DNA of 64,000 nucleotides from assembly GCF_001591385.1 (NCBI RefSeq), contig NZ_BCUU01000017.1, forward strand, positions 1 through 64,000. Reading direction: 5' to 3'. Of this stretch, positions 1 to 8,102 are shown one piece after another (within the stretch, counting starts at the first letter, position 1; every line of letters begins with the position of its first letter). The translations under genes were made by a program, and so were the position numbers. The notes under the pieces are model-generated. The model was not told the DNA's origin. It ran no database searches and was given only the letters and a program-made list of their open reading frames with translations. The stretch is from Variovorax soli NBRC 106424 (GTDB lineage Bacteria > Pseudomonadota > Gammaproteobacteria > Burkholderiales > Burkholderiaceae_C).

Positions 1-1020
1 CGCGCCGATGCGCCGGTGCGCGAGCCCCGCGATCAAGCCGCACGTGAGGCCCGCGAGCCGCGTGAACCTCGCGAGAACCGCGAGCCGCGCGAGGCCCGCG
101 CGCCGCGTGAAGCCCGCGAGCCGCGTGAACAACGTGAAGGCCGCGAACCGCGTGAAGGCCGCGATGGCGAGCGCCGCAACGGACGTGGCGAGCGCGGCGA
201 GCGCCGCGACAACGAGGCGCGCAACCGCGAAGAAGGCCAGGTCGTGGCGCCGGAAGCGCAACTGGCTGCATCCGAGCGCGCGAGCGGTGAAGACGCTGCA
301 GCAGTGACCAGCGAGCGCCCCCAGCGCAACCGCGGCGAGCGAGGCGAGAGAGGCGAGCGCCGTGAACGCGCCGAGCGTGGCGAGCGCCGGGCCGAGAACG
401 AAACGGCCAATGCCGATGCGGCTTACGTCGACGCCGCCTCGCAGCAGGTCGCAACCGACAACGCACCGGTGGCCGAAGCCGCGCGCGCAGACGGCGAAGA
501 GCGCCGCCCCCGCTCGCGCGATCGCTACGGCCGCGACCGCCGCGAGCGCACCCCGCGCGAAGGCGCCGAACCGCGCCAGGAGTTCGCCGTTGCCGAGGAA
601 GTGCCTGCGCAACCCGCCGCAGCGCCCGTCCAGCCCCTGCGCAGCGTGGAAGCCGCTCCACCCTCGCTCGAGTTGCCGATCAGTGCCGCGGCCCAACCGA
701 TCGAAGTGCCTGCAGTGTCGGCCGCTCCGGCGCGCGGCATGCCCAAGGTCACGCCTTTCGAGCTGCCCCTGGCCGATCTCGCGCAGATCGCCGAAGGCTC
801 GGGCCTGCACTGGGTCAACTCCGACGCGGAGCGGGTGGCACAGATCCAGGCCGCCATTGCGGCAGAGCCCAAGCCCGTCCATGTGCCGCGCGAGCGTCCT
901 CCTGTCGTGGTCCTGGACGAGGGCCCGCTGGTGCTCGTGGAAACGCGCCGCGACTTGAGCCAGGTGGTGCTGCCCTTCGAAGACGGCAGCTCGGCGAGCC
1001 AGGGCAACCGGGTCAGCTGA
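1..1020 (+). CDS. rne: Ribonuclease E, C-terminal part (5' end outside window)
   Basis: This is the non-catalytic C-terminal tail of RNase E, the membrane-associated endoribonuclease that starts most mRNA decay and processes rRNA and tRNA. Frame 1 is open from the first base, so the gene enters from the left. About 130 residues are a low-complexity run of REPRE/REARE and GERGER units, the arginine-rich RNA-binding scaffold. A Pro/Ala/Glu linker follows, then a conserved-looking end around residues 245-334 with the strings LHWVNSDAERV, VVVLDEGPLVLVET and LSQVVLPFE, which I recognise from betaproteobacterial RNase E. The catalytic S1 and DNase-I-like domains lie upstream and are not seen. A strong terminator follows 31 bases after the stop. 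Identity as RNase E rather than RNase G rests on the long disordered tail, which RNase G lacks. Confidence 0.85.
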   Translation, partial: RADAPVREPRDQAAREAREPREPRENREPREARAPREAREPREQREGREPREGRDGERRNGRGERGERRDNEARNREEGQVVAPEAQLAASERASGEDAAAVTSERPQRNRGERGERGERRERAERGERRAENETANADAAYVDAASQQVATDNAPVAEAARADGEERRPRSRDRYGRDRRERTPREGAEPRQEFAVAEEVPAQPAAAPVQPLRSVEAAPPSLELPISAAAQPIEVPAVSAAPARGMPKVTPFELPLADLAQIAEGSGLHWVNSDAERVAQIQAAIAAEPKPVHVPRERPPVVVLDEGPLVLVETRRDLSQVVLPFEDGSSASQGNRVS

Positions 1021-1051
1021 TCCCGGTGGCGGGTTCGCCGCCTCTTCCCTC

Positions 1052-1087
1052 AAAAAGCGACCAGGCCCGGCCTGGTCGCTTTTTTTT
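1052..1087 (+). terminator. Rho-independent terminator of rne
   Basis: A perfect stem runs AAAAAGCGACCAGG (1052-1065), loop CCCGG, CCTGGTCGC plus T-run (1071-1087). The GC-rich core is followed by eight T residues, and the A-run before the stem pairs with them, so it could also work leftward. Confidence 0.93.
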
Positions 1088-1397
1088 CGCCTGTACCCCG
1101 CTTTCGGCAGAGCCGCCCGCAACAGGACCGGACGGGCCTGCGCTCGCATTCAAAGTTGGTGCGCACACACCACAAACGCGGCACCGCCTCTGTTACGCGA
1201 ACTGAAGACGAAGGGATTACATCGCTTCAGCGCTATTTATGTCGGGTAAAAGTACCCAAAAAAGCGCCACTCCCAATGGCAACACACGCCGTTCGCCGTA
1301 TGGCGTACCACTTTTGAGAGCGCGACAATGTCAGCATAATGTGTTCAAATTCTTGCGAATAGTAGTAAAGCGTTACACGACCTGAGCGAGGCCGTAG
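1088..1397 (+). promoter_or_regulatory. Long leader/promoter region of the exopolysaccharide operon
   Basis: About 310 bases hold no gene I can support. The stretch is clearly richer in A/T than the flanking genes. It contains three short inverted repeats: CTGAAG/CTTCAG (1202-1207 and 1225-1230), GGGTA/TACCC (1244-1257), and CGCC/GGCG near 1297-1304. A possible sigma-70 promoter is TTTTGA (1312-1317) and CATAAT (1335-1340) with 17 bases between, giving a leader of about 50 bases before the ATG at 1398. The -35 match is poor, so the exact promoter is a guess; the regulatory role is inferred from position. Confidence 0.4.
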
Positions 1398-2150
1398 ATG
1401 CCGCACCCGATCCGAGGAATATGGATGTTCCGACCTGATTCCAGTGCCCGAGGCCATTTGAATCGACAGCTGTCTCCCGGCGGAGGAAGCGGCTCGTCGC
1501 CCTATGTGGCCGCCCTCGTGCCCCGCAGACTGAGCTCGACCGAACAGGCAGCAAAACGCTCGCTCGATATCGTGGGCGCCCTGACGTTCTTCGTGCTGTT
1601 CGGGCCCCTGTACCTGGCGGTGGCGCTGTGGGTTCGCCTGAGCATGGGCAGCCCGGTGCATTTCGGGCAGGTTCGCCTGGGAGAAGGCGGGCGTCGCTTT
1701 CGCTTCTACAAGTTCCGCTCCATGGTGCGCGACTCGGACACCGTGCTGGACCAGTTCCTGAGCAAGAACGACATGGCCCGCACCGAATGGGATACGTTCC
1801 AGAAGCTGGAGAAAGACCCGCGCATCACGCCCTTCGGCCACTGGATCCGCAAGCTCAGCCTGGACGAGCTGCCGCAATTCTGGAACGTGCTCAAGGGCGA
1901 CATGAGCCTGGTGGGCCCCCGTCCCTGCATGGAGCGCCAGCGCACGCTGTACGGGCGCGACTGGGACCACTACTGCGCAATGCGCCCCGGCATCACCGGC
2001 CTGTGGCAGGTCAGCGGGCGCAACCGCCTCCCTTACGCCAAGCGGGTGGAACTGGACGCGTACTATGTCGACAACTGGTCGCTCTGGCTGGACGTCAAGA
2101 TCATGCTCAAGACCGTCAAGGTGGTCGTTACCGGAGATGGCTCGCGATGA
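1398..2150 (+). CDS. Undecaprenyl-phosphate sugar phosphotransferase (priming transferase)
   Basis: This enzyme transfers a hexose-1-phosphate from a nucleotide sugar to undecaprenyl phosphate on the inner membrane, the first step of a repeat unit. The 250-residue protein is the short form: one hydrophobic helix (about 58-80) and then the catalytic bacterial sugar transferase domain. Family marks are KRSLD at 53-57, FYKFRSM at 103-109, [25 protein letters not shown] at 152-176 and [14 protein letters not shown] near 196-209. It lacks the four extra N-terminal helices of full-length WcaJ or WbaP. The ATG has only a weak ribosome site, and a second ATG nine codons later is possible. It heads the operon and overlaps the next gene by ATGA. 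Which sugar is used cannot be read from the sequence. Confidence 0.88.
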   Translation: MPHPIRGIWMFRPDSSARGHLNRQLSPGGGSGSSPYVAALVPRRLSSTEQAAKRSLDIVGALTFFVLFGPLYLAVALWVRLSMGSPVHFGQVRLGEGGRRFRFYKFRSMVRDSDTVLDQFLSKNDMARTEWDTFQKLEKDPRITPFGHWIRKLSLDELPQFWNVLKGDMSLVGPRPCMERQRTLYGRDWDHYCAMRPGITGLWQVSGRNRLPYAKRVELDAYYVDNWSLWLDVKIMLKTVKVVVTGDGSR

Positions 2151-3130
2151 ATGCCGACAGACGCATCTATGTGGCAGGCCACAGGGGCATGGTGGGCAGC
2201 GCCATCGTGCGCAGCCTGCAGCGCCAAGGCATCCGCTCGATCATCACCCGCACGCATGCGGAACTCGATCTCACCGACCAGGCCGATGTGCGCGCCTTCT
2301 TCGCCAAGGAGCAGCCCGACGAGGTTTACCTGGCGGCGGCCCGCGTCGGCGGCATCCATGCCAACAACACCTATCCGGCAGAGTTCATCTACTCCAACCT
2401 GATGGTGCAGAACAACGTGGTCCACGAGGCCTGGCGCGCGGGCGTGCGGCGCCTGCTGTTCCTGGGTTCCAGCTGCATTTATCCGCGCCTGGCGCCGCAG
2501 CCCATGACCGAGGGCGCGCTCCTGCTGGGCAAGCTCGAGCCGACCAACGAACCCTATGCGATTGCCAAGATCGCAGGCATCAAGCTGTGCGAGAGCTACA
2601 ACCGCCAGTACGGCACCGACTACCGCAGCGTGATGCCCACCAACCTCTACGGACCGGGTGACAACTACCACCCGGAAAACAGCCACGTGGTGCCGGCCAT
2701 GATCCGGCGCTTCCACGAAGCCAAGCTGGCCAACGCACCGTTCGTCACCATCTGGGGCACCGGCCGTGCAAAGCGCGAGTTTCTCTATGTGGACGACATG
2801 GCCGAGGCCTGCGTGCACACCATGAGCCTGCCGCGAGAGGTCTACACAGCGCATACGCAGCCCATGGAAAGCCACATCAACGTGGGAACCGGCGAAGACC
2901 TGTCCATTGGCGAACTGGCGCTGCTGGTGGCGGAGGCCGTCGGCTACAGCGGCGGCCTGCGGTACGACACCAGCAAACCCGACGGCACGCCGCGCAAGCT
3001 GCTCGATGTCTCGCTGCTGCACAAGCTTGGCTGGAAGGCGACCACGCCGCTGCGCGAGGGCCTTGCGCATGCCTACTCAGATTTCCTGGCCCAGCAGGCG
3101 CACGAACTTGAAGCCGTTGCCGCGGCTTGA
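2147..3130 (+). CDS. fcl: GDP-L-fucose synthase
   Basis: Fcl (WcaG) carries out 3,5-epimerisation and NADPH-dependent reduction of GDP-4-keto-6-deoxymannose to GDP-L-fucose. The 327-residue protein is an extended short-chain dehydrogenase. The nucleotide-binding turn is GHRGMVG (11-17), the catalytic serine lies in GSSCIYP (107-113), and the Tyr/Lys pair is in NEPYAIAK (Y137, K141). [19 protein letters not shown] is also typical of the family. The ATG overlaps the stop of the priming transferase by four bases, indicating coupled translation. The partner enzyme that makes the substrate (Gmd) is not in this window. RmlD-like or RfbD-like reductases are less likely because of the fucose-synthase-specific SCIYP and LYGP strings. 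Confidence 0.9.
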   Translation: MNADRRIYVAGHRGMVGSAIVRSLQRQGIRSIITRTHAELDLTDQADVRAFFAKEQPDEVYLAAARVGGIHANNTYPAEFIYSNLMVQNNVVHEAWRAGVRRLLFLGSSCIYPRLAPQPMTEGALLLGKLEPTNEPYAIAKIAGIKLCESYNRQYGTDYRSVMPTNLYGPGDNYHPENSHVVPAMIRRFHEAKLANAPFVTIWGTGRAKREFLYVDDMAEACVHTMSLPREVYTAHTQPMESHINVGTGEDLSIGELALLVAEAVGYSGGLRYDTSKPDGTPRKLLDVSLLHKLGWKATTPLREGLAHAYSDFLAQQAHELEAVAAA

Positions 3131-3155
3131 GCGCCTTCAGGACGGCCGTGCGCTG

Positions 3156-4163
3156 ATGGGCGACGCATTGCGCGCCGCCAGCGGCGCGCAAGGATTGCGG
3201 GAATTCGTGGCCATCGTCCCGCCGGGTACCGGCGGTGTGCGCGACTACGCCGAGATCCTGAACCGGCACATTCCCGGCCGCCTGCTCGCGCCCACCCGCG
3301 AAACACCGCTGGCCGACTATGGCCGCGGCCCCATCGCGCTGAACTTCAGCGGCTATGGCTACCACCGGCGCGGCATTCCCAGCTGGCTGGTGGAGCGGCT
3401 CGTGCAGCTGCGCGGCAACGGCGCACAGATCGGCATCTTCTTCCACGAGCTGTTCGCCTCGGGACCGCCCTGGCGCTCGGCTTTCTGGCTGCAGCCGATG
3501 CAGCGGCGCATCGCCGCCGATCTGGGCAACCTGGCCAGCTACTGGCTGAGCAATTGCAATGCCACCGCGCAGTGGCTGCGCGAGAACTGCGCGCCGGCTC
3601 CCCACCGCGTGCTGCCGGTGTATTCGAACGTGGGAGAGCCGGGCACGCGCGCCGGTGCGCGCGCCGGCAAGATCGTGGTCTTCGGCGGACCTTCGATCCG
3701 CTCCCAGGTCTACACCCGGCTCGATGCGAGCTTCTGGCGTTGGGTGATGGAGGAGGGGCTTGCCGTGCACGACATCGGCCCACCCATCCGTTCGGCCGAA
3801 TACGACCGGTTGCGCGAATCCGAGCGCATCCATGCCCACGGCAGCCTGCCGGGCGAACTGGTCAGCCGGCATCTCGAGCAAGCCCGGTTCGGCCTTCTGT
3901 GCTACCCCCCGCATGTCGTGGCCAAGAGCGGGGTATTCGCAGCCTATTGCGCGCACGGGGTCTGTCCGGTTCTGCTGGCCGACGACTACGCGACGCACGA
4001 CGGGCTGATGGCCGGCCGGCACTATGCCGCGGGCTTTGCTGCGCTCGCCGCCCCGGGGCTGGACCATGACGCCATCGGCGCTGCGGCCTTCGACTGGTAC
4101 CAGCCGCACCGGGTGGATGCGCATGTGCAGGCCTTCCGGGACCTGATGCGCGCCTGCGCATGA
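3156..4163 (+). CDS. Putative glycosyltransferase, family not recognised
   Basis: The 335-residue soluble protein sits between fcl and a polymerase-like gene. I do not recognise a named family. It has the build of a GT-B glycosyltransferase: a first half with FFHELFASGPPW, a middle strand KIVVFGGPS after a linker, and a second half with FGLLCYPP and KSGVFAAYCAHGVCPVLL, resembling the acceptor/donor region where GT4 enzymes carry an E-x7-E. That Glu pair is not obvious here, so the mechanism is uncertain. I chose the ATG at 3156; a TTG at 3117 in the same frame would overlap fcl and add 13 residues. The role in repeat-unit assembly is inferred from the operon. Confidence 0.65.
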   Translation: MGDALRAASGAQGLREFVAIVPPGTGGVRDYAEILNRHIPGRLLAPTRETPLADYGRGPIALNFSGYGYHRRGIPSWLVERLVQLRGNGAQIGIFFHELFASGPPWRSAFWLQPMQRRIAADLGNLASYWLSNCNATAQWLRENCAPAPHRVLPVYSNVGEPGTRAGARAGKIVVFGGPSIRSQVYTRLDASFWRWVMEEGLAVHDIGPPIRSAEYDRLRESERIHAHGSLPGELVSRHLEQARFGLLCYPPHVVAKSGVFAAYCAHGVCPVLLADDYATHDGLMAGRHYAAGFAALAAPGLDHDAIGAAAFDWYQPHRVDAHVQAFRDLMRACA

Positions 4164-4173
4164 GCTCTCAATC

Positions 4174-5517
4174 ATGATCGGCACCACCGCCCTCGCCCGC
4201 CCTGCATCCGCCACCGCCTCCGGTATGGCGAAGGTGCGCGTCAGCACGACGGGGCGGCTGTTCATCTCGGTCATGCTGATCCTCATTCTGGAGGGAGCCA
4301 TACGCAAATGGATCAGCAACTCCGCCACGGTGCCGCTGGTCCTGCTGCGCGACCTGCTGGCTGCCTATGTGGTGGTGTACGCATTCACCCACGGGCACTT
4401 CAGACGGCAGCGCGCGATCCTGCAGGTGATGGTGCCGTGGTCCGCCTGCGTGCTGGGTTGGGGGCTGCTGCAGCTCACCTTGGGCGAAAGCAGCTTTCCC
4501 GTGCTGCTGATCGGCCTGCGCTTCTGGCTGCTCTACCTGTGGTTCGGACTGGCGGCTGCAGCAGGCATGAGCGAGCGCGACTACATCGCGGCGGTGCGCG
4601 TGCTGATGGTTCTATTGCTGCTGATGGCGCCGCTGGTGGTCCTCCAGCGCAATTCCCCGCCCAGCGCCTTCATCAACAAGTCGCTTGACGAGGATGTGGA
4701 ATCCATCTTCCTGGTCATCGCGGATGTGGTGCGCACCACGGGCACATTCAGCTTCACTTCGGGCTTCGCCAATTTCCTGAGCATCTGCACGCCCTTCGCC
4801 CTGGGGGCCCTGGAGGCGCGCAAACCCAGGATGCGGCACCGCGTGCTGGCGCTCATGATGTTCGGTGCACTGGTCGTCTGCGCGCTGGTCAGCGGATCGC
4901 GCGCTGCGGTCGTCTACGTCGGCGGCACGCTGGTGCTGTACCTGCTAGGCAACCTCGTGTTCGCGCCCCTGCGCCGCAAGGGGATCGCCCTGGTGGCAGC
5001 AGTCCTGATCGTGGTTCTGGCAGGCAGCCTGGCCTTCATCTTCCAGGACGCGGTGGAGGCCATCCAGCAGCGATTCGAAATCGCCGCGCAGAGCGAAAAC
5101 TTCCTCGTGCGGATCGCTTCCACGTTCCTGGGCGAACCCGGGCTGCTGGAGCGTTCGAACTGGCTGGGCGCAGGCATCGGCGTGGGCTCCAACCTGGCGC
5201 AGTACGTGCAAACCGGCGCGCGCGCGGTTTTCATCCCCGCCGAGACGGAGGCGGGGCGGACACTCGTCGAAGGCGGACTGGTGGGCGGGCTCTTCGTCTT
5301 CCTCAAGGTCTGCTTGATCCTGCTGGGCCTCGGGGGCGCGCTCAAGCGGTCCATGCAGACACGCGCCGTTTTCCCGACGCTCGTCTGGGTCGGCCTCGCG
5401 CTGGCGCTGCTCACCTGGCCGGCGATCGGCCAGCTCACCGCCAACGGCATGCTCGGCGTCCTGCTGGGCCTGGGCGTGCTCTGCCTGCGCTATCCGCGGC
5501 TGCGACTCTTCGAATGA
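4174..5517 (+). CDS. O-antigen ligase/polymerase-like integral membrane protein (putative exopolysaccharide polymerase)
   Basis: The 447-residue protein is hydrophobic through most of its length, with about ten or more likely membrane helices and a large periplasmic loop in its last third. That loop contains FLGEPGLLERSNWLGAGIGVGSN and AETEAGRTLVEGGLVGG, the kind of loop seen in O-antigen ligase/Wzy-type polymerases. EGAIRKW near residue 38 is a string I associate with exopolysaccharide-locus members of this family. It probably joins lipid-linked repeat units in the periplasm. The start at 4174 gives a polar 25-residue leader; an ATG at 4225 (MAKVRVS) is an alternative. It follows the preceding gene by ten bases. 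Polymerase versus ligase cannot be decided from sequence. Confidence 0.7.
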   Translation: MIGTTALARPASATASGMAKVRVSTTGRLFISVMLILILEGAIRKWISNSATVPLVLLRDLLAAYVVVYAFTHGHFRRQRAILQVMVPWSACVLGWGLLQLTLGESSFPVLLIGLRFWLLYLWFGLAAAAGMSERDYIAAVRVLMVLLLLMAPLVVLQRNSPPSAFINKSLDEDVESIFLVIADVVRTTGTFSFTSGFANFLSICTPFALGALEARKPRMRHRVLALMMFGALVVCALVSGSRAAVVYVGGTLVLYLLGNLVFAPLRRKGIALVAAVLIVVLAGSLAFIFQDAVEAIQQRFEIAAQSENFLVRIASTFLGEPGLLERSNWLGAGIGVGSNLAQYVQTGARAVFIPAETEAGRTLVEGGLVGGLFVFLKVCLILLGLGGALKRSMQTRAVFPTLVWVGLALALLTWPAIGQLTANGMLGVLLGLGVLCLRYPRLRLFE

Positions 5518-5524
5518 TGCGCGC

Positions 5525-6721
5525 ATGAGACTCCTGCACCTGATCTCCTCGGTGGACGCCGCGGGAGGCGGCCCCATCGAAGGTGCCGTGCAACTGCACC
5601 GCGCCCTGGCCGCCCAGGGCCACGCCGGCGAGTTCGCGTCGATGGACGCACCCGATGCAGCCTGTGCGCGCGCGTTCGACGCCGCGCCGCTGCACGCACT
5701 CGGCCCCGGTCGCGGCCGCTTCGGCTACTGCGCCGAGCTGCGCCCCTGGCTGGAGGACAACGCCGGGCGTTTCGACGCGGTGATCGTCAACGGCTTGTGG
5801 CAGTACATCGGGCTGGGCACGCGGCGCGCGCTCGCAGGCAGCGCCACGCCCTACTTCGTGTTTCCGCACGGCATGCTCGATCCGTGGTTCAAGCGCCGTT
5901 ATCCGCTCAAGCACCTGAAGAAGTGGCTGTACTGGCCCTGGGCCGAATACCGCGTGCTGCGCGATGCGCAGCGGGTGCTGTTCACCTGCGAGGAAGAGCG
6001 GCTGCTGGCGCGGCAGAGCTTCTGGCTCTACCGCTGCGAAGAGGCCATCGTCTCCTTCGGCACGGCGGCGCCCGGCGACGATCCGCAGGCCTCCACCGAC
6101 GCATTCCTGAATACCTTTCCCCATCTGCGCGGCAAGCGCCTGCTGCTCTATCTGGGCCGCATCCATTCCAAGAAGGGCTGCGATCTCCTGGTCGAAGCCT
6201 TCGCCAAGGTGTGCGGCCGCATGGCCGACGTGCACCTGGTCATGGCCGGCCCCGACCAGACCCACTGGCGGCCCGAGCTCGAGGCCTTGGCGCAGCGGCT
6301 CGGGGTGGCGCAGCAGATCTGCTGGGCCGGCATGCTGACCGGCGAGCTCAAGTGGGGCGCCTTCCGCTGCGCGCAGGCGTTCTGCCTGCCATCGCATCAG
6401 GAGAACTTCGGCATCGCCGTGGTCGAGGCGCTGGCCTGCGGCTGCCCGGTGCTGATCAGCGACAAGGTCAATATCTGGCGCGAGATCCAGGCCGCGCAGG
6501 CCGGCCTGGTGGAGCCGGACACGCTGGCGGGAACCGTCGCCCTGCTCGAGCGCTGGCTGGCCACGCCGGCGCCCGCCTGGGAGCGCATGCGCACGTCGGC
6601 GCGCCAGTGCTTCGAGCAGCATTTCCGCATGGACCAGGTGGCGCGCACGCTGGCGCAGGTGGTCCAGGAATCGCGCGGCGAACCCGCCCATCCGGCGCAA
6701 AGGCGCGGCGCCCATGTCTGA
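5525..6721 (+). CDS. GT4-family glycosyltransferase
   Basis: A 398-residue retaining glycosyltransferase of the GT-B fold. The N-terminal domain carries the acceptor-side string VNGLWQYIG and the family-typical PHGMLDPWFKRRYPLK. The C-terminal domain starts with LLLYLGRIHSKKGCDLLVEAF and has the donor-binding ENFGIAVVEALACGCPVLIS, with the E-x7-E glutamates near residues 293 and 301. It probably adds one sugar of the exopolysaccharide repeat on the cytoplasmic face. The gene begins seven bases after the membrane protein and overlaps the next gene by eight bases, so it is part of the same operon. Donor and linkage are unknown. Confidence 0.85.
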   Translation: MRLLHLISSVDAAGGGPIEGAVQLHRALAAQGHAGEFASMDAPDAACARAFDAAPLHALGPGRGRFGYCAELRPWLEDNAGRFDAVIVNGLWQYIGLGTRRALAGSATPYFVFPHGMLDPWFKRRYPLKHLKKWLYWPWAEYRVLRDAQRVLFTCEEERLLARQSFWLYRCEEAIVSFGTAAPGDDPQASTDAFLNTFPHLRGKRLLLYLGRIHSKKGCDLLVEAFAKVCGRMADVHLVMAGPDQTHWRPELEALAQRLGVAQQICWAGMLTGELKWGAFRCAQAFCLPSHQENFGIAVVEALACGCPVLISDKVNIWREIQAAQAGLVEPDTLAGTVALLERWLATPAPAWERMRTSARQCFEQHFRMDQVARTLAQVVQESRGEPAHPAQRRGAHV

Positions 6722-8045
6722 TTCACGGCGGGAGGCACTCTTTGCGACCGGAGCCGAGGCGGCGCAATCCGGCGCAGGCCTCGTGCATGCCGGTGCCGTC
6801 CGCAGCCGCATGAAGCTGCTGCTGTACGGAATCAACTTCGCGCCCGAGATGACCGGCATCGGCAAGTACACGGGCGAGATGGCGCAGTGGCTGGCGGCGC
6901 AGGGCCACGAAGTGCGGGTGATCACGGCGCCGCCCTACTACCCAGCCTGGGCCGTCTGGCCGGGCTACAGCGCGCGCCGCTACCGCAGCGAACGCTGGCA
7001 CGGCGTGGAGGTGACGCGCACGCCGCTGTGGGTGCCGCAGCGGCCCTCGGGACTGCGCCGCCTGCTCCACCTGGCCAGCTTTGCCGTCGCAAGCCTGCCC
7101 GCGCTGTTGCGGCAATGGTTCTGGCAGCCGGACGTGGTGTGGGTGGTGGCACCTGCCTTCGCCTGCACACCCGGCGCGCTGGCCCTGGCCAGGCTGTCGG
7201 GCGCACGGGCCTGGCTGCACATCCAGGACTACGAGGTGGATGCCGCTTTCGAGCTGGGCCTGCTCAAGGGCCGGCGGCTGCGCGACTGCGTGTGCGCGGT
7301 CGAGCGCTGGCTGATGCGCCGCTTTGACCGTGTGTCCACCATCTCGCAGCGCATGCTCGAGCGCGCACGCGACAAGGGCGTGCAGCAGGCCCGGCTCGTG
7401 CTCCTGCCGAACTGGGTCGATGTCGCGGCCGTGCGGCCGCTCACGCAGCCAAGCAGCTATCGCGCACAACTGCGCATTTCCAACGACGCAGTGGTGGCGC
7501 TGTACTCCGGCAACATGGGCGCCAAGCAGGGCCTCGAAGTCCTGGCCGAACTGGCGCGCCAGCTGAGCCATCGAGACGACATCCGGTTCGTCTACTGCGG
7601 CGAAGGCGCCAGCCGCGAGACGCTGATGCGCGCCTGCGCCGGGCTGACCAACGTGCACTGGCTGGACCTGCAGCCCGTCGAGCGCCTGCCCGAATTGCTC
7701 GGCCTGGCCGATATCCATCTGCTGCCGCAGAGGGCCGACGCGGCCGACCTGGTGATGCCGTCCAAGCTCACCGGCATGCTCAGCAGCGGCCGGCCGGTGG
7801 TGGCCGGCACCCGCGCCGACACCGAACTGGGCCAGGTGGTGGCGCAGTGCGGCCGGCTCGCCGTGCCCGACGACGCGCAGTCCTTCGCGCAGGCGGTGGA
7901 GGAACTGGCTGGCCGGCCGCTGCTGCGGCAGGAACTGGGCGCCCGCGCGCGCGCCTGGGCCGAGGAAAACCTGGCGCGCGATGCGGTGCTCGGGCAGTTC
8001 GAAGAAGCGTTGCGCGAATGCGCGGCGGGCGCTCGCCGCCGGTGA
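6714..8045 (+). CDS. WcaI-like GT4 glycosyltransferase
   Basis: The protein resembles WcaI, a colanic-acid-type fucosyltransferase of the GT4 superfamily. Diagnostic strings are KLLLYGINFAPEMTGIGKYTGEMAQWL, APPYYPAW and WLHIQDYEVDAAFELGLL in the first half, and VALYSGNMGAKQGLEVL, RADAADLVMPSKLTGMLSSGRPVVAG in the second. With fcl in the operon, GDP-fucose is a reasonable donor, but this is inference. The ATG at 6714 overlaps the previous gene and has AAAGG ten bases upstream; it adds 32 Ala-rich residues before the family's usual start, which would be the ATG at 6810 but has no ribosome site. It is the last plus-strand gene of the cluster, 57 bases from the convergent Wzc gene. Confidence 0.83.
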   Translation: MSDSRREALFATGAEAAQSGAGLVHAGAVRSRMKLLLYGINFAPEMTGIGKYTGEMAQWLAAQGHEVRVITAPPYYPAWAVWPGYSARRYRSERWHGVEVTRTPLWVPQRPSGLRRLLHLASFAVASLPALLRQWFWQPDVVWVVAPAFACTPGALALARLSGARAWLHIQDYEVDAAFELGLLKGRRLRDCVCAVERWLMRRFDRVSTISQRMLERARDKGVQQARLVLLPNWVDVAAVRPLTQPSSYRAQLRISNDAVVALYSGNMGAKQGLEVLAELARQLSHRDDIRFVYCGEGASRETLMRACAGLTNVHWLDLQPVERLPELLGLADIHLLPQRADAADLVMPSKLTGMLSSGRPVVAGTRADTELGQVVAQCGRLAVPDDAQSFAQAVEELAGRPLLRQELGARARAWAEENLARDAVLGQFEEALRECAAGARRR

Positions 8046-8102
8046 GCGCGGCAAAGCGAGGCGGGCACCTGACGGGTACTCGCCTTCTGGCGCCACTTGG
8101 CG

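Noticed and set aside
16-310. Short-period codon repeats at the window start, at first sight like a tandem or CRISPR-like array
   Set aside because: The repeats encode REPRE/REARE units of the RNase E tail in one frame, vary at wobble positions, and have no spacer structure.
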